A stretch of 64,000 nt of DNA, taken from NCBI GenBank assembly GCA_036417435.1, contig JAZAQT010000513.1:124001-188000 (forward strand). The letters are read 5' to 3'. Positions 22,701 through 36,263 of the stretch are shown here, one piece after another. The notes under the pieces are model-generated. The model searched no databases. It was not told where the DNA came from and saw only the letters and a program-made list of their open reading frames with translations. A program made the translations under genes and the position numbers. Position 1 is the stretch's first letter. Every line of letters begins with the position of its first letter. The DNA is from Inia geoffrensis. Taxonomy: Eukaryota > Chordata > Mammalia > Artiodactyla > Iniidae.

Positions 22701-23079
22701 TGCACACATAAGTGATATACGGGGATATGTGTCTTGCTGCCTCTAAGTGACCAGAATTAGTGAGATCATCTAGTGATCCACGCATGCTGCTGCAAAGAAT
22801 ATGGGCTCATTTTGTTCTGTGGCTGAGTGCTAGTCGAGGGTGTGTAGGTAGTGGAACATCTTTCTCCCTTCACCCCTCGCTCGGCAGTTCGTTCGTTTGT
22901 ATGTCTTGGCTGTGGTCCAGTGTACCACAACGACTGCTGGGGTGCGAGTGCTTCCTTCCAATGATGCTAGTCTCTGGTTATATGACCTGCAGCGGGGTTG
23001 CCGAATCTCGTGGTACCTTCAGTGTTTAGTTTGGTAAGGAATGTGCCTGCTGATCCTCATACCGGCTGTTACCATTTTA
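19784..23079 (+). repeat. Dimer 7 (A 19784-21461, B 21462-23079)
   Basis: The A copy matches that of dimer 6. The B copy carries the dimer 5-7 block markers but ends with GAGTGCTAGTCG. This breaks the usual link in which that end variant precedes an A1 monomer, because the next A (dimer 8) is A2. An exchange near 22830 or in the following A is implied. Confidence 0.95.
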
Positions 23080-26000
23080 CAATCCCAGCAACAGCAGTAG
23101 CTGGCTTCACTTTGTGGCATGCCCTCTTGAGCGCTTAAAATTTTAGGTTATGAGAGGACTGAAGCCAGGGAACACCTCGTCTAGCTTTCTTTTCACTCTC
23201 CAATCATGAGAGATCTGGAGCATCTTTTCATTTGAATGTGCTGTTTTCTAAAACGTGGATGAGTACCACTGAGGTCTTGAAATGTTTCTGCCTGAGAGTC
23301 GGGCCTGATTTGGATTCATTTCAGATTACCTAGCCCAGGAAGTTTCTTGAGGGCAGGGTTGTGTCTGCAAAGTGGCAGGCTCTAGGCCTTGTGAACGGTA
23401 GGCGCCTTTCAGCACAGTTGGTAAGGTTGTTACGGCAGTGTGTCACAAGGCGACAGCACAACTCTGGGTCGTCTCTTGTAACTTGGGGAAATAAAACTTT
23501 GGCCGGGATCCCGGTGTTGGATTGGAAATGGGGAGTCGAACGTGGCTAAACACACACCCCTGGGCTTGTGTAGGCCCACCTCCTGCCCCTTAACCTGCAC
23601 TGCACCACCGCAGGCGTATCGCAAGCCTTGCAAGTGGGCTATACGGAGGGTGCCGTGGTTCGCAGGTGCGTGACTCTAAAGAAGAGGTCTGGAGGTGAGA
23701 ACCTGCCTAACAGGAGCTGTGGTAATCCGGTTTCTTCACCGCTCTTCCCTCTCAGCTGCTCCACCCTCATTTGTGTACCAGGCTTTGGTTACCTATAGGA
23801 GGGCCACGTTGGATCGGGAGATTGTGGTACCACGCAGGGGAGAATGGGCAATAGCGGTCCGATGTGTCGCTTGTCAGGTGGCACGTCCTCCTCCCTTGTT
23901 GCCTCAGCAGCAGCATGCTCCGGCCGTGGGACCCAGACCTGCCAAGCCTCCAGGTGCCTTACTGTGGTAACGACATCACAGAGGCGTGAGGTAACAGAGT
24001 ACGCATTTCTTAACCCCTTACTTGCCTTGTCATTGTACAGTACTTTTCCCTTTCAGCCTCGTTCATATACAATGTTGCGTCTGTTTGACTTCTACAGCCA
24101 CTTGATGAAATTAAACACGTAGCTATACCCTTAGGGTTTCGGATTCTTTGCACTCCTCCTTTATCGAGGAATGTTTTGTAGCGTTCCATGTGCTTTCGGG
24201 TGAGTCGCCCTTGATGAGCACTTTTTGATACGTTAAATGTGTTTCTGTTAATCCCAATGTCCTAATTCACCCTTCCCCGGTCTCCAATCTCCCCCTGTGA
24301 GAACTCCTCGCTTCTTTCTCCCCTTTGTGAACCTGTGTTTCCTTTCTGCACTAGCTTCCTTTGTATCCCTATGTAGACTGCACACATAAGTGATATCCGG
24401 GGATATGTGTCTTGCTGCCTCTAAGTGACCAGAATTAGTGAGAACATCTAGTGCTCCTCCCATGCTGGTGCAAATACTATGAGTTCATTTTGTTCTGTGG
24501 CTGAGTGGTGGTCGAGGTTGTGCAGGTTGCGGAACATCTTTCTCCCTTCACCCCTCGCTCAACAGTTCGTCCGTTTGTATGTCTTGGCTGTGGTCAAGGG
24601 TACCACAACGACTGCTGGGGTGCAAGTGCTTCCTTCCAATGATGCTAGTCTCTGGTTATACGGCCTGCAGCGGGGTTGCCGAATCTGGTGGTACCTCCAG
24701 TGTTTATTTTGGTAAGGAAGGAGCCTACTGATCCTCATTCCGGCTGTTACCAATTTACAATCCCACCAACAGCAATAGCTGGCTTCACTTTGCGGCATGC
24801 CCTCTTGAGCACTTAAAATTTTCGGGTATGAGATGACTGCATCCAGGGAACACCTCGTCTAGCTTTCTTTTCACTCTCTAATCATGACAGATCCTGAGCA
24901 TATGTTCTTTTGAATGTGCTGTTTTCTAAAACCCGAGTTAGTACCACTGAGTTCTTGAAAGGTTCCTGCCCCAGTGTCGGGCCTGATTTGAATTCGTTTC
25001 AGATTACCTAGCCCAGGATATTTCTTGAGGGCAGGGTTGTGTCTGCAAAGCCGCAGGCCGTAGGCCTTGTGGATGATAGGTGCCCTTCAGCATATTTGGT
25101 AAGGTTGTTACTGCAGTGTGCCACGAGGCGGCAGCACTACTCCGTGTCCTCTCTGGTAACGGGGAAAAAAACCTTAGCGGGGGTCCCGGTGTTGGATTGG
25201 AAATGGGGAGTCGAACGTGGCTAAACACACACCCCTGGGCTTTTGTCGGCTCACCTGCTGCCCCTTAACCTGCACTGCCCCACCGCAGTCATATCGCAAG
25301 CCTTGCAAGTGGGCTACTCAAAGGGTGCCGTGGTTCGCAGGTGGGGCGACTCTAATGAAGTGGGCTGGAGGTGGGAACTTACCTAGCAGGAGCTATGGCG
25401 ATCCGGTTTCTTCACAGCCCTTCCCTCTCAGCTGTCCCACCATCATTTGGGTGCACCAGGCTGTGCTTACCTGTAGGAGGGCCATGTTGGATCAGGAGAT
25501 TGTGGGACCACGCAGGGGACAACAGCAGCAGCACCCTCCAGCTGAGGGACACAGGCCTGCTGAGGCTCCAGGGGTCTGAAACCAGCCGACGTCACAGTGG
25601 CCTGAGGTAAGAAAGTGCGGATTTCTTAACCGCTTACTTGCCTTATCATTGAACAGTCCTTTTCTCTTTCAGCATAGTTTATATACAATGCTGTATCTCT
25701 TTGATTTCTACAGCCACTTGATGCAATTATAAACGTAGCTGTACCTGTAGGGTTTCGGATTCTTTACCCTGTTAGTTTATCGAGGAATATTTTGTAGCCT
25801 CCCATGTTCTTTCGGGTGTGTCGCCCATGATGAGCACTTTTTGATAGGTTAAGTGTGTTTCTGTTAATCCCAATCTCCTACTTCACCCTTCCCCGGTCTG
25901 AAGTTTCACCCTGTGGGAACTCCTCGCTTGTTTCTTCCCTTTGTGAACCTGTGTTTCCTTTTTTTTTACTAGCATCCTTTGTATCCCTATTTAGACTGCA

Positions 26001-26375
26001 CACATAAGTGATATACGGGGATATGTGTCTTGCTGCCTCTAAGTGACCAGAATTAGTGAGATCATCTAGTGATCCACGCATGCTGCTGCAAAGAATATGG
26101 GCTCATTTTGTTCTGTGGCTGAGTGGTAGTCGAGGGTGTGTAGGTAGTGGAACATCTTTCTCCCTTCACCCCTCGCTCGGCAGTTCGTTCGTTTGTATGT
26201 CTTGGCTGTGGTCCAGTGTACCACAACGACTGCTGGGGTGCGAGTGCTTCCTTCCAATGATGCTAGTCTCTGGTTATATGACCTGCAGCGGGGTTGCCGA
26301 ATCTCGTGGTACCTTCAGTGTTTAGTTTGGTAAGGAATGTGCCTGCTGATCCTCATACCGGCTGTTACCATTTTA
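23080..26375 (+). repeat. Dimer 8 (A 23080-24757, B 24758-26375)
   Basis: The A copy is A2 subtype with private CCCAGACCTG near 23933, CTTTCTCCCCTTTG near 24316 and GTCGAGGTTGTG near 24511. The last two recur in dimers 14 and 16. The B copy has GAGATGACTGC near 24830 and, like dimer 2, CAGCAGCAG near 25525, where others have CAGTAGCAG. Confidence 0.95.
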
Positions 26376-29300
26376 CAATCCCAGCAACAGCAGTAGCTGG
26401 CTTCACTTTGTGGCATGCCCTCTTGAGCGCTTAAAATTTTAGGTTATGAGAGGACTGAAGCCAGGGAACACCTCGTCTAGCTTTCTTTTCACTCTCCAAT
26501 CATGAGAGATCTGGAGCATCTTTTCATTTGAATGTGCTGTTTTCTAAAACGTGGATGAGTACCACTGAGGTCTTGAAATGTTTCTGCCTGAGAGTCGGGC
26601 CTGATTTGGATTCATTTCAGATTACCTAGCCCAGGAAGTTTCTTGAGGGCAGGGTTGTGTCTGCAAAGTGGCAGGCTCTAGGCCTTGTGAACGGTAGGCG
26701 CCTTTCAGCACAGTTGGTAAGGTTGTTACGGCAGTGTGTCACAAGGCGACAGCACAACTCTGGGTCGTCTCTTGTAACTTGGGGAAATAAAACTTTGGCC
26801 GGGATCCCGGTGTTGGATTGGAAATGAGGAGTCGAACGTGGCTAAACACACACCCCTGGGCTTGTGTAGGCCCACCTCCTGCCCCTTAACCTGCACTGCA
26901 CCACCGCAGGCGTATCGCAAGCCTTGCAAGTGGGCTATACGGAGGGTGCCGTGGTTCGCAGGTGCGTGACTCTAAAGAAGAGGTCTGGAGGTGAGAACCT
27001 GCCTAACAGGAGCTGTGGTAATCCGGTTTCTTCACCGCTCTTCCCTCTCAGCTGCTCCACCCTCATTTGTGTACCAGGCTTTGGTTACCTATAGGAGGGC
27101 CACGTTGGATCGGGAGATTGTGGTACCACGCAGGGGAGAATGGGCAATAGCGGTCCGATGTGTCGCTTGTCAGGTGGCACGTCCTCCTCCCTTGTTGCCT
27201 CAGCAGCAGCATGCTCCGGCCGTGGGACCCAGGCCTGCCAAGCCTCCAGGTGCCTTACTGTGGTAACGACATCACAGAGGCGTGAGGTAACAGAGTACGC
27301 ATTTCTTAACCCCTTACTTGCCTTGTCATTGTACAGTACTTTTCCCTTTCAGCCTCGTTCATATACAATGTTGCGTCTGTTTGACTTCTACAGCCACTTG
27401 ATGAAATTAAACACGTAGCTATACCCTTAGGGTTTCGGATTCTTTGCACTCCTCCTTTATCGAGGAATGTTTTGTAGCGTTCCATGTGCTTTCGGGTGAG
27501 TCGCCCTTGATGAGCACTTTTTGATACGTTAAATGTGTTTCTGTTAATCCCAATGTCCTAGTTCACCCTTCCCCGGTCTCCAATCTCCCCCTGTGAGAAC
27601 TCCTCGCTTCTTTCTTCCCTTTGTGAACCTGTGTTTCCTTTCTGCACTAGCTTCCTTTGTATCCCTATGTAGACTGCACACATAAGTGATATCCGGGGAT
27701 ATGTGTCTTGCTGCCTCTAAGTGACCAGAATTAGTGAGAACATCTAGTGCTCCTCCCATGCTGGTGCAAATACTATGAGTTCATTTTGTTCTGTGGCTGA
27801 GTGGTGGTCGAGGGTGTGCAGGTTGCGGAACATCTTTCTCCCTTCACCCCTCGCTCAACAGTTCGTCCGTTTGTATGTCTTGGCTGTGGTCAAGGGTACC
27901 ACAACGACTGCTGGGGTGCAAGTGCTTCCTTCCAATGATGCTAGTCTCTGGTTATACGGCCTGCAGCGGGGTTGCCGAATCTGGTGGTACCTCCAGTGTT
28001 TATTTTGGTAAGGAAGGAGCCTACTGATCCTCATTCCGGCTGTTACCAATTTACAATCCCACCAACAGCAATAGCTGGCTTCACTTTGCGGCATGCCCTC
28101 TTGAGCACTTAAAATTTTCGGGTATGAGAGGACTGCATCCAGGGAACACCTCGTCTAGCTTTCTTTTCACTCTCTAATCATGACAGATCCTGAGCATATG
28201 TTCTTTTGAATGTGCTGTTTTCTAAAACCCGAGTTAGTACCACTGAGTTCTTGAAAGGTTCCTGCCCCAGTGTCGGGCCTGATTTGAATTCGTTTCAGAT
28301 TACCTAGCCCAGGATATTTCTTGAGGGCAGGGTTGTGTCTGCAAAGCCGCAGGCCGTAGGCCTTGTGGATGATAGGTGCCCTTCAGCATATTTGGTAAGG
28401 TTGTTACTGCAGTGTGCCACGAGGCGGCAGCACTACTCCGTGTCCTCTCTGGTAACGGGGAAAAAAACCTTAGCGGGGGTCCCGGTGTTGGATTGGAAAT
28501 GGGGAGTCGAACGTGGCTAAACACACACCCCTGGGCTTTTGTCGGCTCACCTGCTGCCCCTTAACCTGCACTGCCCCACCGCAGTCATATCGCAAGCCTT
28601 GCAAGTGGGCTACTCAAAGGGTGCCGTGGTTCGCAGGTGGGGCGACTCTAATGAAGTGGGCTGGAGGTGGGAACTTACCTAGCAGGAGCTATGGCGATCC
28701 GGTTTCTTCACAGCCCTTCCCTCTCAGCTGTCCCACCATCATTTGGGTGCACCAGGCTGTGCTTACCTGTAGGAGGGCCATGTTGGATCAGGAGATTGTG
28801 GGACCACGCAGGGGACAACAGTAGCAGCACCCTCCAGCTGAGGGACACAGGCCTGCTGAGGCTCCAGGGGTCTGAAACCAGCCGACGTCACAGTGGCCTG
28901 AGGTAAGAAAGTGCGGATTTCTTAACCGCTTACTTGCCTTATCATTGAACAGTCCTTTTCTCTTTCAGCATAGTTTATATACAATGCTGTATCTCTTTGA
29001 TTTCTACAGCCACTTGATGCAATTATAAACGTAGCTGTACCTGTAGGGTTTCGGATTCTTTACCCTGTTAGTTTATCGAGGAATATTTTGTAGCCTCCCA
29101 TGTTCTTTCGGGTGTGTCGCCCATGATGAGCACTTTTTGATAGGTTAAGTGTGTTTCTGTTAATCCCAATCTCCTACTTCACCCTTCCCCGGTCTGAAGT
29201 TTCACCCTGTGGGAACTCCTCGCTTGTTTCTTCCCTTTGTGAACCTGTGTTTCCTTTTTTTTTACTAGCATCCTTTGTATCCCTATTTAGACTGCACACA

Positions 29301-29671
29301 TAAGTGATATACGGGGATATGTGTCTTGCTGCCTCTAAGTGACCAGAATTAGTGAGATCATCTAGTGATCCACGCATGCTGCTGCAAAGAATATGGGCTC
29401 ATTTTGTTCTGTGGCTGAGTGCTAGTCGAGGGTGTGTAGGTAGTGGAACATCTTTCTCCCTTCACCCCTCGCTCGGCAGTTCGTTCGTTTGTATGTCTTG
29501 GCTGTGGTCCAGTGTACCACAACGACTGCTGGGGTGCGAGTGCTTCCTTCCAATGATGCTAGTCTCTGGTTATATGACCTGCAGCGGGGTTGCCGAATCT
29601 CGTGGTACCTTCAGTGTTTAGTTTGGTAAGGAATGTGCCTGCTGATCCTCATACCGGCTGTTACCATTTTA
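26376..29671 (+). repeat. Dimer 9 (A 26376-28053, B 28054-29671)
   Basis: The A copy is A2 subtype with a private GAAATGAGGAGTCG near 26821, and CCTAGTTCACCC near 27557, a variant it shares with dimers 10 and 12. The B copy is canonical with the GAGTGCTAGTCG end variant and is followed by an A1 monomer. Confidence 0.95.
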
Positions 29672-32600
29672 CAATCCCAGCAACAGCAGTAGCTGGCTTC
29701 ACTTTGTGGCATGCCCTCTTGAGCGCTTAAAATTTTAGGTTATGAGAGGACTGAAGCCAGGGAACACCTCGTCTAGCTTTCTTTTCACTCTCCAATCATG
29801 AGAGATCTGGAGCATCTTTTCATTTGAATGTGCTGTTTTCTAAAACGCGGGTGATTACCACTGAGGTCTTGAAAGGTTTCTGGCTGAGAGTCGGGCTTGA
29901 TTTGTACTCATTTCAGATTACCTAGCCCAGGATATTTCTTGAGGGCAGGGTTGTGTCTGCAAAGTGGCAGGCTCTAGGCCTTGTGAACGGTAGGCGCCTT
30001 TCAGCACAGTTGGTAAGGGTGTTACGGCAGTGTGCCACAAGGCGACAGCACTACTCTGGGTGGTCTCTTGTAACTTGGGGAAATAAAACTTTGGCCGGGA
30101 TCCCGGTGTTGGATTGGAAATGGGGAGTCGAACGTGGCTAAACACACACCCCTGGGCTTGTGTAGGCCCACCTCCTGCCCCTTAACCTGCACTGCACCAC
30201 CGCAGGCGTATCGCAAGCCTTGCAAGTGGGCTATACGGAGGGTGCCGTGGTTCGCAGGTGCGTGACCCTAAAGAAGAGGTCTGGAGGTGAGAACCTGCCT
30301 AACAGGAGCTGTGGTAATCCGGTTTCTTCACCGCTCTTCCCTCTCAGCTGCTCCACCCTCATTTGTGTACCAGGCTTTGGTTACCTATAGGAGGGCCACG
30401 TTGGATCGGGAGATTGTGGTACCACGCAGGGGAGAATGGGCAATAGCGGTCCGATGTGTCGCTTGTCAGGTGGCACGTCCTCCTCCCTTGTTGCCTCAGC
30501 AGCAGCATGCTCCGGCCGTGGGACCCAGGCCTGCCAAGCCTCCAGGTGCCTTACTGTGGTAACGACATCACAGAGGCGTGAGGTAACAGAGTACGCATTT
30601 CTTAACCCCTTACTTGCCTTGTCATTGTACAGTACTTTTCCCTTTCAGCCTCGTTCATATACAATGTTGCGTCTGTTTGACTTCTACAGCCACTTGATGA
30701 AATTAAACACGTAGCTATACCCTTAGGGTTTCGGATTCTTTGCACTCCTCCTTTATCGAGGAATGTTTTGTAGCGTTCCATGTGCTTTCGGGTGAGTCGC
30801 CCTTGATGAGCACTTTTTGATACGTTAAATGTGTTTCTGTTAATCCCAATGTCCTAGTTCACCCTTCCCCGGTCTCCAATCTCCCCCTGTGAGAACTCCT
30901 CGCTTCTTTCTTCCCTTTGTGAACCTGTGTTTCCTTTCTGCACTAGCTTCCTTTGTATCCCTATGTAGACTGCACACATAAGTGATATCCGGGGATATGT
31001 GTCTTGCTGCCTCTAAGTGACCAGAATTAGTGAGAACATCTAGTGCTCCTCCCATGCTGGTGCAAATACTATGAGTTCATTTTGTTCTGTGGCTGAGTGG
31101 TGGTCGAGGGTGTGCAGGTTGCGGAACATCTTTCTCCCTTCACCCCTCGCTCAACAGTTCGTCCGTTTGTATGTCTTGGCTGTGGTCAAGGGTACCACAA
31201 CGACTGCTGGGGTGCAAGTGCTTCCTTCCAATGATGCTAGTCTCTGGTTATACGGCCTGCAGCGGGGTTGCCGAATCTGGTGGTACCTCCAGTGTTTATT
31301 TTGGTAAGGAAGGAGCCTACTGATCCTCATTCCGGCTGTTACCAATTTACAATCCCACCAACAGCAATAGCTGGCTTCACTTTGCGGCATGCCCTCTTGA
31401 GCACTTAAAATTTTCGGGTATGAGAGGACTGCATCCAGGGAACACCTCGTCTAGCTTTCTTTTCACTCTCTAATCATGACAGATCCTGAGCATATGTTCT
31501 TTTGAATGTGCTGTTTTCTAAAACCCGAGTTAGTACCACTGAGTTCTTGAAAGGTTCCTGCCCCAGTGTCGGGCCTGATTTGAATTCGTTTCAGATTACC
31601 TAGCCCAGGATATTTCTTGAGGGCAGGGTTGTGTCTGCAAAGCCGCAGGCCGTAGGCCTTGTGGATGATAGGTGCCCTTCAGCATATTTGGTAAGGTTGT
31701 TACTGCAGTGTGCCACGAGGCGGCAGCACTACTCCGTGTCCTCTCTGGTAACGGGGAAAAAAACCTTAGCGGGGGTCCCGGTGTTGGATTGGAAATGGGG
31801 AGTCGAACGTGGCTAAACACACACCCCTGGGCTTTTGTCGGCTCACCTGCTGCCCCTTAACCTGCACTGCCCCACCGCAGTCATATCGCAAGCCTTGCAA
31901 GTGGGCTACTCAAAGGGTGCCGTGGTTCGCAGGTGGGGCGACTCTAATGAAGTGGGCTGGAGGTGGGAACTTACCTAGCAGGAGCTATGGCGATCCGGTT
32001 TCTTCACAGCCCTTCCCTCTCAGCTGTCCCACCATCATTTGGGTGCACCAGGCTGTGCTTACCTGTAGGAGGGCCATGTTGGATCAGGAGATTGTGGGAC
32101 CACGCAGGGGACAACAGTAGCAGCACCCTCCAGCTGAGGGACACAGGCCTGCTGAGGCTCCAGGGGTCTGAAACCAGCCGACGTCACAGTGGCCTGAGGT
32201 AAGAAAGTGCGGATTTCTTAACCGCTTACTTGCCTTATCATTGAACAGTCCTTTTCTCTTTCAGCATAGTTTATATACAATGCTGTATCTCTTTGATTTC
32301 TACAGCCACTTGATGCAATTATAAACGTAGCTGTACCTGTAGGGTTTCGGATTCTTTACCCTGTTAGTTTATCGAGGAATATTTTGTAGCCTCCCATGTT
32401 CTTTCGGGTGTGTCGCCCATGATGAGCACTTTTTGATAGGTTAAGTGTGTTTCTGTTAATCCCAATCTCCTACTTCACCCTTCCCCGGTCTGAAGTTTCA
32501 CCCTGTGGGAACTCCTCGCTTGTTTCTTCCCTTTGTGAACCTGTGTTTCCTTTTTTTTTACTAGCATCCTTTGTATCCCTATTTAGACTGCACACATAAG

Positions 32601-32967
32601 TGATATACGGGGATATGTGTCTTGCTGCCTCTAAGTGACCAGAATTAGTGAGATCATCTAGTGATCCACGCATGCTGCTGCAAAGAATATGGGCTCATTT
32701 TGTTCTGTGGCTGAGTGCTAGTCGAGGGTGTGTAGGTAGTGGAACATCTTTCTCCCTTCACCCCTCGCTCGGCAGTTCGTTCGTTTGTATGTCTTGGCTG
32801 TGGTCCAGTGTACCACAACGACTGCTGGGGTGCGAGTGCTTCCTTCCAATGATGCTAGTCTCTGGTTATATGACCTGCAGCGGGGTTGCCGAATCTCGTG
32901 GTACCTTCAGTGTTTAGTTTGGTAAGGAATGTGCCTGCTGATCCTCATACCGGCTGTTACCATTTTA
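29672..32967 (+). repeat. Dimer 10 (A 29672-31349, B 31350-32967)
   Basis: The A copy is A1 subtype of the GTGTTACGG form, shared only with dimers 11-13. It has a private GTGACCCTAAAG near 30262 and CCTAGTTCACC near 30853. The B copy is canonical with GAGTGCTAGTCG. Confidence 0.95.
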
Positions 32968-35900
32968 CAATCCCAGCAACAGCAGTAGCTGGCTTCACTT
33001 TGTGGCATGCCCTCTTGAGCGCTTAAAATTTTAGGTTATGAGAGGACTGAAGCCAGGGAACACCTCGTCTAGCTTTCTTTTCACTCTCCAATCATGAGAG
33101 ATCTGGAGCATCTTTTCATTTGAATGTGCTGTTTTCTAAAACGCGGGTGATTACCACTGAGGTCTTGAAAGGTTTCTGGCTGAGAGTCGGGCTTGATTTG
33201 TACTCATTTCAGATTACCTAGCCCAGGATATTTCTTGAGGGCAGGGTTGTGTCTGCAAAGTGGCAGGCTCTAGGCCTTGTGAACGGTAGGCGCCTTTCAG
33301 CACAGTTGGTAAGGGTGTTACGGCAGTGTGCCACAAGGCGACAGCACTACTCTGGGTGGTCTCTTGTAACTTGGGGAAATAAAACTTTGGCCGGGATCCC
33401 GGTGTTGGATTGGAAATGGGGAGTCGAACGTGGCTAAACACACACCCCTGGGCTTGTGTAGGCCCACCTCCTGCCCCTTAACCTGCACTGCACCACCGCA
33501 GGCGTATCGCAAGCCTTGCAAGTGGGCTATACGGAGGGTGCCGTGGTTCGCAGGTGCGTGACTCTAAAGAAGAGGTCTGGAGGTGAGAACCTGCCTAACA
33601 GGAGCTGTGGTAATCCGGTTTCTTCACCGCTCTTCCCTCTCAGCTGCTCCACCCTCATTTGTGTACCAGGCTTTGGTTACCTATAGGAGGGTCACGTTGG
33701 ATCGGGAGATTGTGGTACCACGCAGGGGAGAATGGGCAATAGCGGTCCGATGTGTCGCTTGTCAGGTGGCACGTCCTCCTCCCTTGTTGCCTCAGCAGCA
33801 GCATGCTCCGGCCGTGGGACCCAGGCCTGCCAAGCCTCCAGGTGCCTTACTGTGGTAACGACATCACAGAGGCGTGAGGTAACAGAGTACGCATTTCTTA
33901 ACCCCTTACTTGCCTTGTCATTGTACAGTACTTTTCCCTTTCAGCCTCGTTCATATACAATGTTGCGTCTGTTTGACTTCTACAGCCACTTGATGAAATT
34001 AAACACGTAGCTATACCCTTAGGGTTTCGGATTCTTTGCACTCCTCCTTTATCGAGGAATGTTTTGTAGCGTTCCATGTGCTTTCGGGTGAGTCGCCCTT
34101 GATGAGCACTTTTTGATACGTTAAATGTGTTTCTGTTAATCCCAATGTCCTAATGCACCCTTCCCCGGTCTCCAATCTCCCCCTGTGAGAACTCCTCGCT
34201 TCTTTCTTCCCTTTGTGAACCTGTGTTTCCTTTCTGCACTAGCTTCCTTTGTATCCCTATGTAGACTGCACACATAAGTGATATCCGGGGATATGTGTCT
34301 TGCTGCCTCTAAGTGACCAGAATTAGTGAGAACATCTAGTGCTCCTCCCATGCTGGTGCAAATACTATGAGTTCATTTTGTTCTGTGGCTGAGTGGTGGT
34401 CGAGGGTGTGCAGGTTGCGGAACATCTTTCTCCCTTCACCCCTCGCTCAACAGTTCGTCCGTTTGTATGTCTTGGCTGTGGTCAAGGGTACCACAACGAC
34501 TGCTGGGGTGCAAGTGCTTCCTTCCAATGATGCTAGTCTCTGGTTATACGGCCTGCAGCGGGGTTGCCGAATCTGGTGGTACCTCCAGTGTTTATTTTGG
34601 TAAGGAAGGAGCCTACTGATCCTCATTCCGGCTGTTACCAATTTACAATCCCACCAACAGCAATAGCTGGCTTCACTTTGCGGCATGCCCTCTTGAGCAC
34701 TTAAAATTTTCGGGTATGAGAGGACTGCATCCAGGGAACACCTCGTCTAGCTTTCTTTTCACTCTCTAATCATGACAGATCCTGAGCATATGTTCTTTTG
34801 AATGTGCTGTTTTCTAAAACCCGAGTTAGTACCACTGAGTTCTTGAAAGGTTCCTGCCCCAGTGTCGGGCCTGATTTGAATTCGTTTCAGATTACCTAGC
34901 CCAGGATATTTCTTGAGGGCAGGGTTGTGTCTGCAAAGCCGCAGGCCGTAGGCCTTGTGGATGATAGGTGCCCTTCAGCATATTTGGTAAGGTTGTTACT
35001 GCAGTGTGCCACGAGGCGGCAGCACTACTCCGTGTCCTCTCTGGTAACGGGGAAAAAAACCTTAGCGGGGGTCCCGGTGTTGGATTGGAAATGGGGAGTC
35101 GAACGTGGCTAAACACACACCCCTGGGCTTTTGTCGGCTCACCTGCTGCCCCTTAACCTGCACTGCCCCACCGCAGTCATATCGCAAGCCTTGCAAGTGG
35201 GCTACTCAAAGGGTGCCGTGGTTCGCAGGTGGGGCGACTCTAATGAAGTGGGCTGGAGGTGGGAACTTACCTAGCAGCAATTGTGGCGATCCGGTTTCTT
35301 CACAGCCCTTCCCTCTCAGCTGTCCCACCATCATTTGGGTGCACCAGGCTGTGCTTACCTGTAGGAGGGCCATGTTGGATCAGGAGATTGTGGGACCACG
35401 CAGGGGACAACAGTAGCAGCACCCTCCAGCTGAGGGACACAGGCCTGCTGAGGCTCCAGGGGTCTGAAACCAGCCGACGTCACAGTGGCCTGAGGTAAGA
35501 AAGTGCGGATTTCTTAACCGCTTACTTGCCTTATCATTGAACAGTCCTTTTCTCTTTCAGCATAGTTTATATACAATGCTGTATCTCTTTGATTTCTACA
35601 GCCACTTGATGCAATTATAAACGTAGCTGTACCTGTAGGGTTTCGGATTCTTTACCCTGTTAGTTTATCGAGGAATATTTTGTAGCCTCCCATGTTCTTT
35701 CGGGTGTGTCGCCCATGATGAGCACTTTTTGATAGGTTAAGTGTGTTTCTGTTAATCCCAATCTCCTACTTCACCCTTCCCCGGTCTGAAGTTTCACCCT
35801 GTGGGAACTCCTCGCTTGTTTCTTCCCTTTGTGAACCTGTGTTTCCTTTTTTTTTACTAGCATCCTTTGTATCCCTATTTAGACTGCACACATAAGTGAT

Positions 35901-36263
35901 ATACGGGGATATGTGTCTTGCTGCCTCTAAGTGACCAGAATTAGTGAGATCATCTAGTGATCCACGCATGCTGCTGCAAAGAATATGGGCTCATTTTGTT
36001 CTGTGGCTGAGTGCTAGTCGAGGGTGTGTAGGTAGTGGAACATCTTTCTCCCTTCACCCCTCGCTCGGCAGTTCGTTCGTTTGTATGTCTTGGCTGTGGT
36101 CCAGTGTACCACAACGACTGCTGGGGTGCGAGTGCTTCCTTCCAATGATGCTAGTCTCTGGTTATATGACCTGCAGCGGGGTTGCCGAATCTCGTGGTAC
36201 CTTCAGTGTTTAGTTTGGTAAGGAATGTGCCTGCTGATCCTCATACCGGCTGTTACCATTTTA
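32968..36263 (+). repeat. Dimer 11 (A 32968-34645, B 34646-36263)
   Basis: The A copy is A1 (GTGTTACGG form) with private GAGGGTCACG near 33688 and CCTAATGCACCC near 34149. The B copy carries the AGCAGCAATTG allele near 35274, as in dimers 1, 12, 18 and 20, and the GAGTGCTAGTCG end. Confidence 0.95.

Noticed and set aside
25217..25579. 120-codon ORF, the longest + strand frame (also at 5441-5803)
   Set aside because: It repeats once per dimer and in most copies is cut to 103 codons by a TAG. It crosses splice-like junctions. A/B differences in its conserved part are all non-synonymous. I recognise no protein family.
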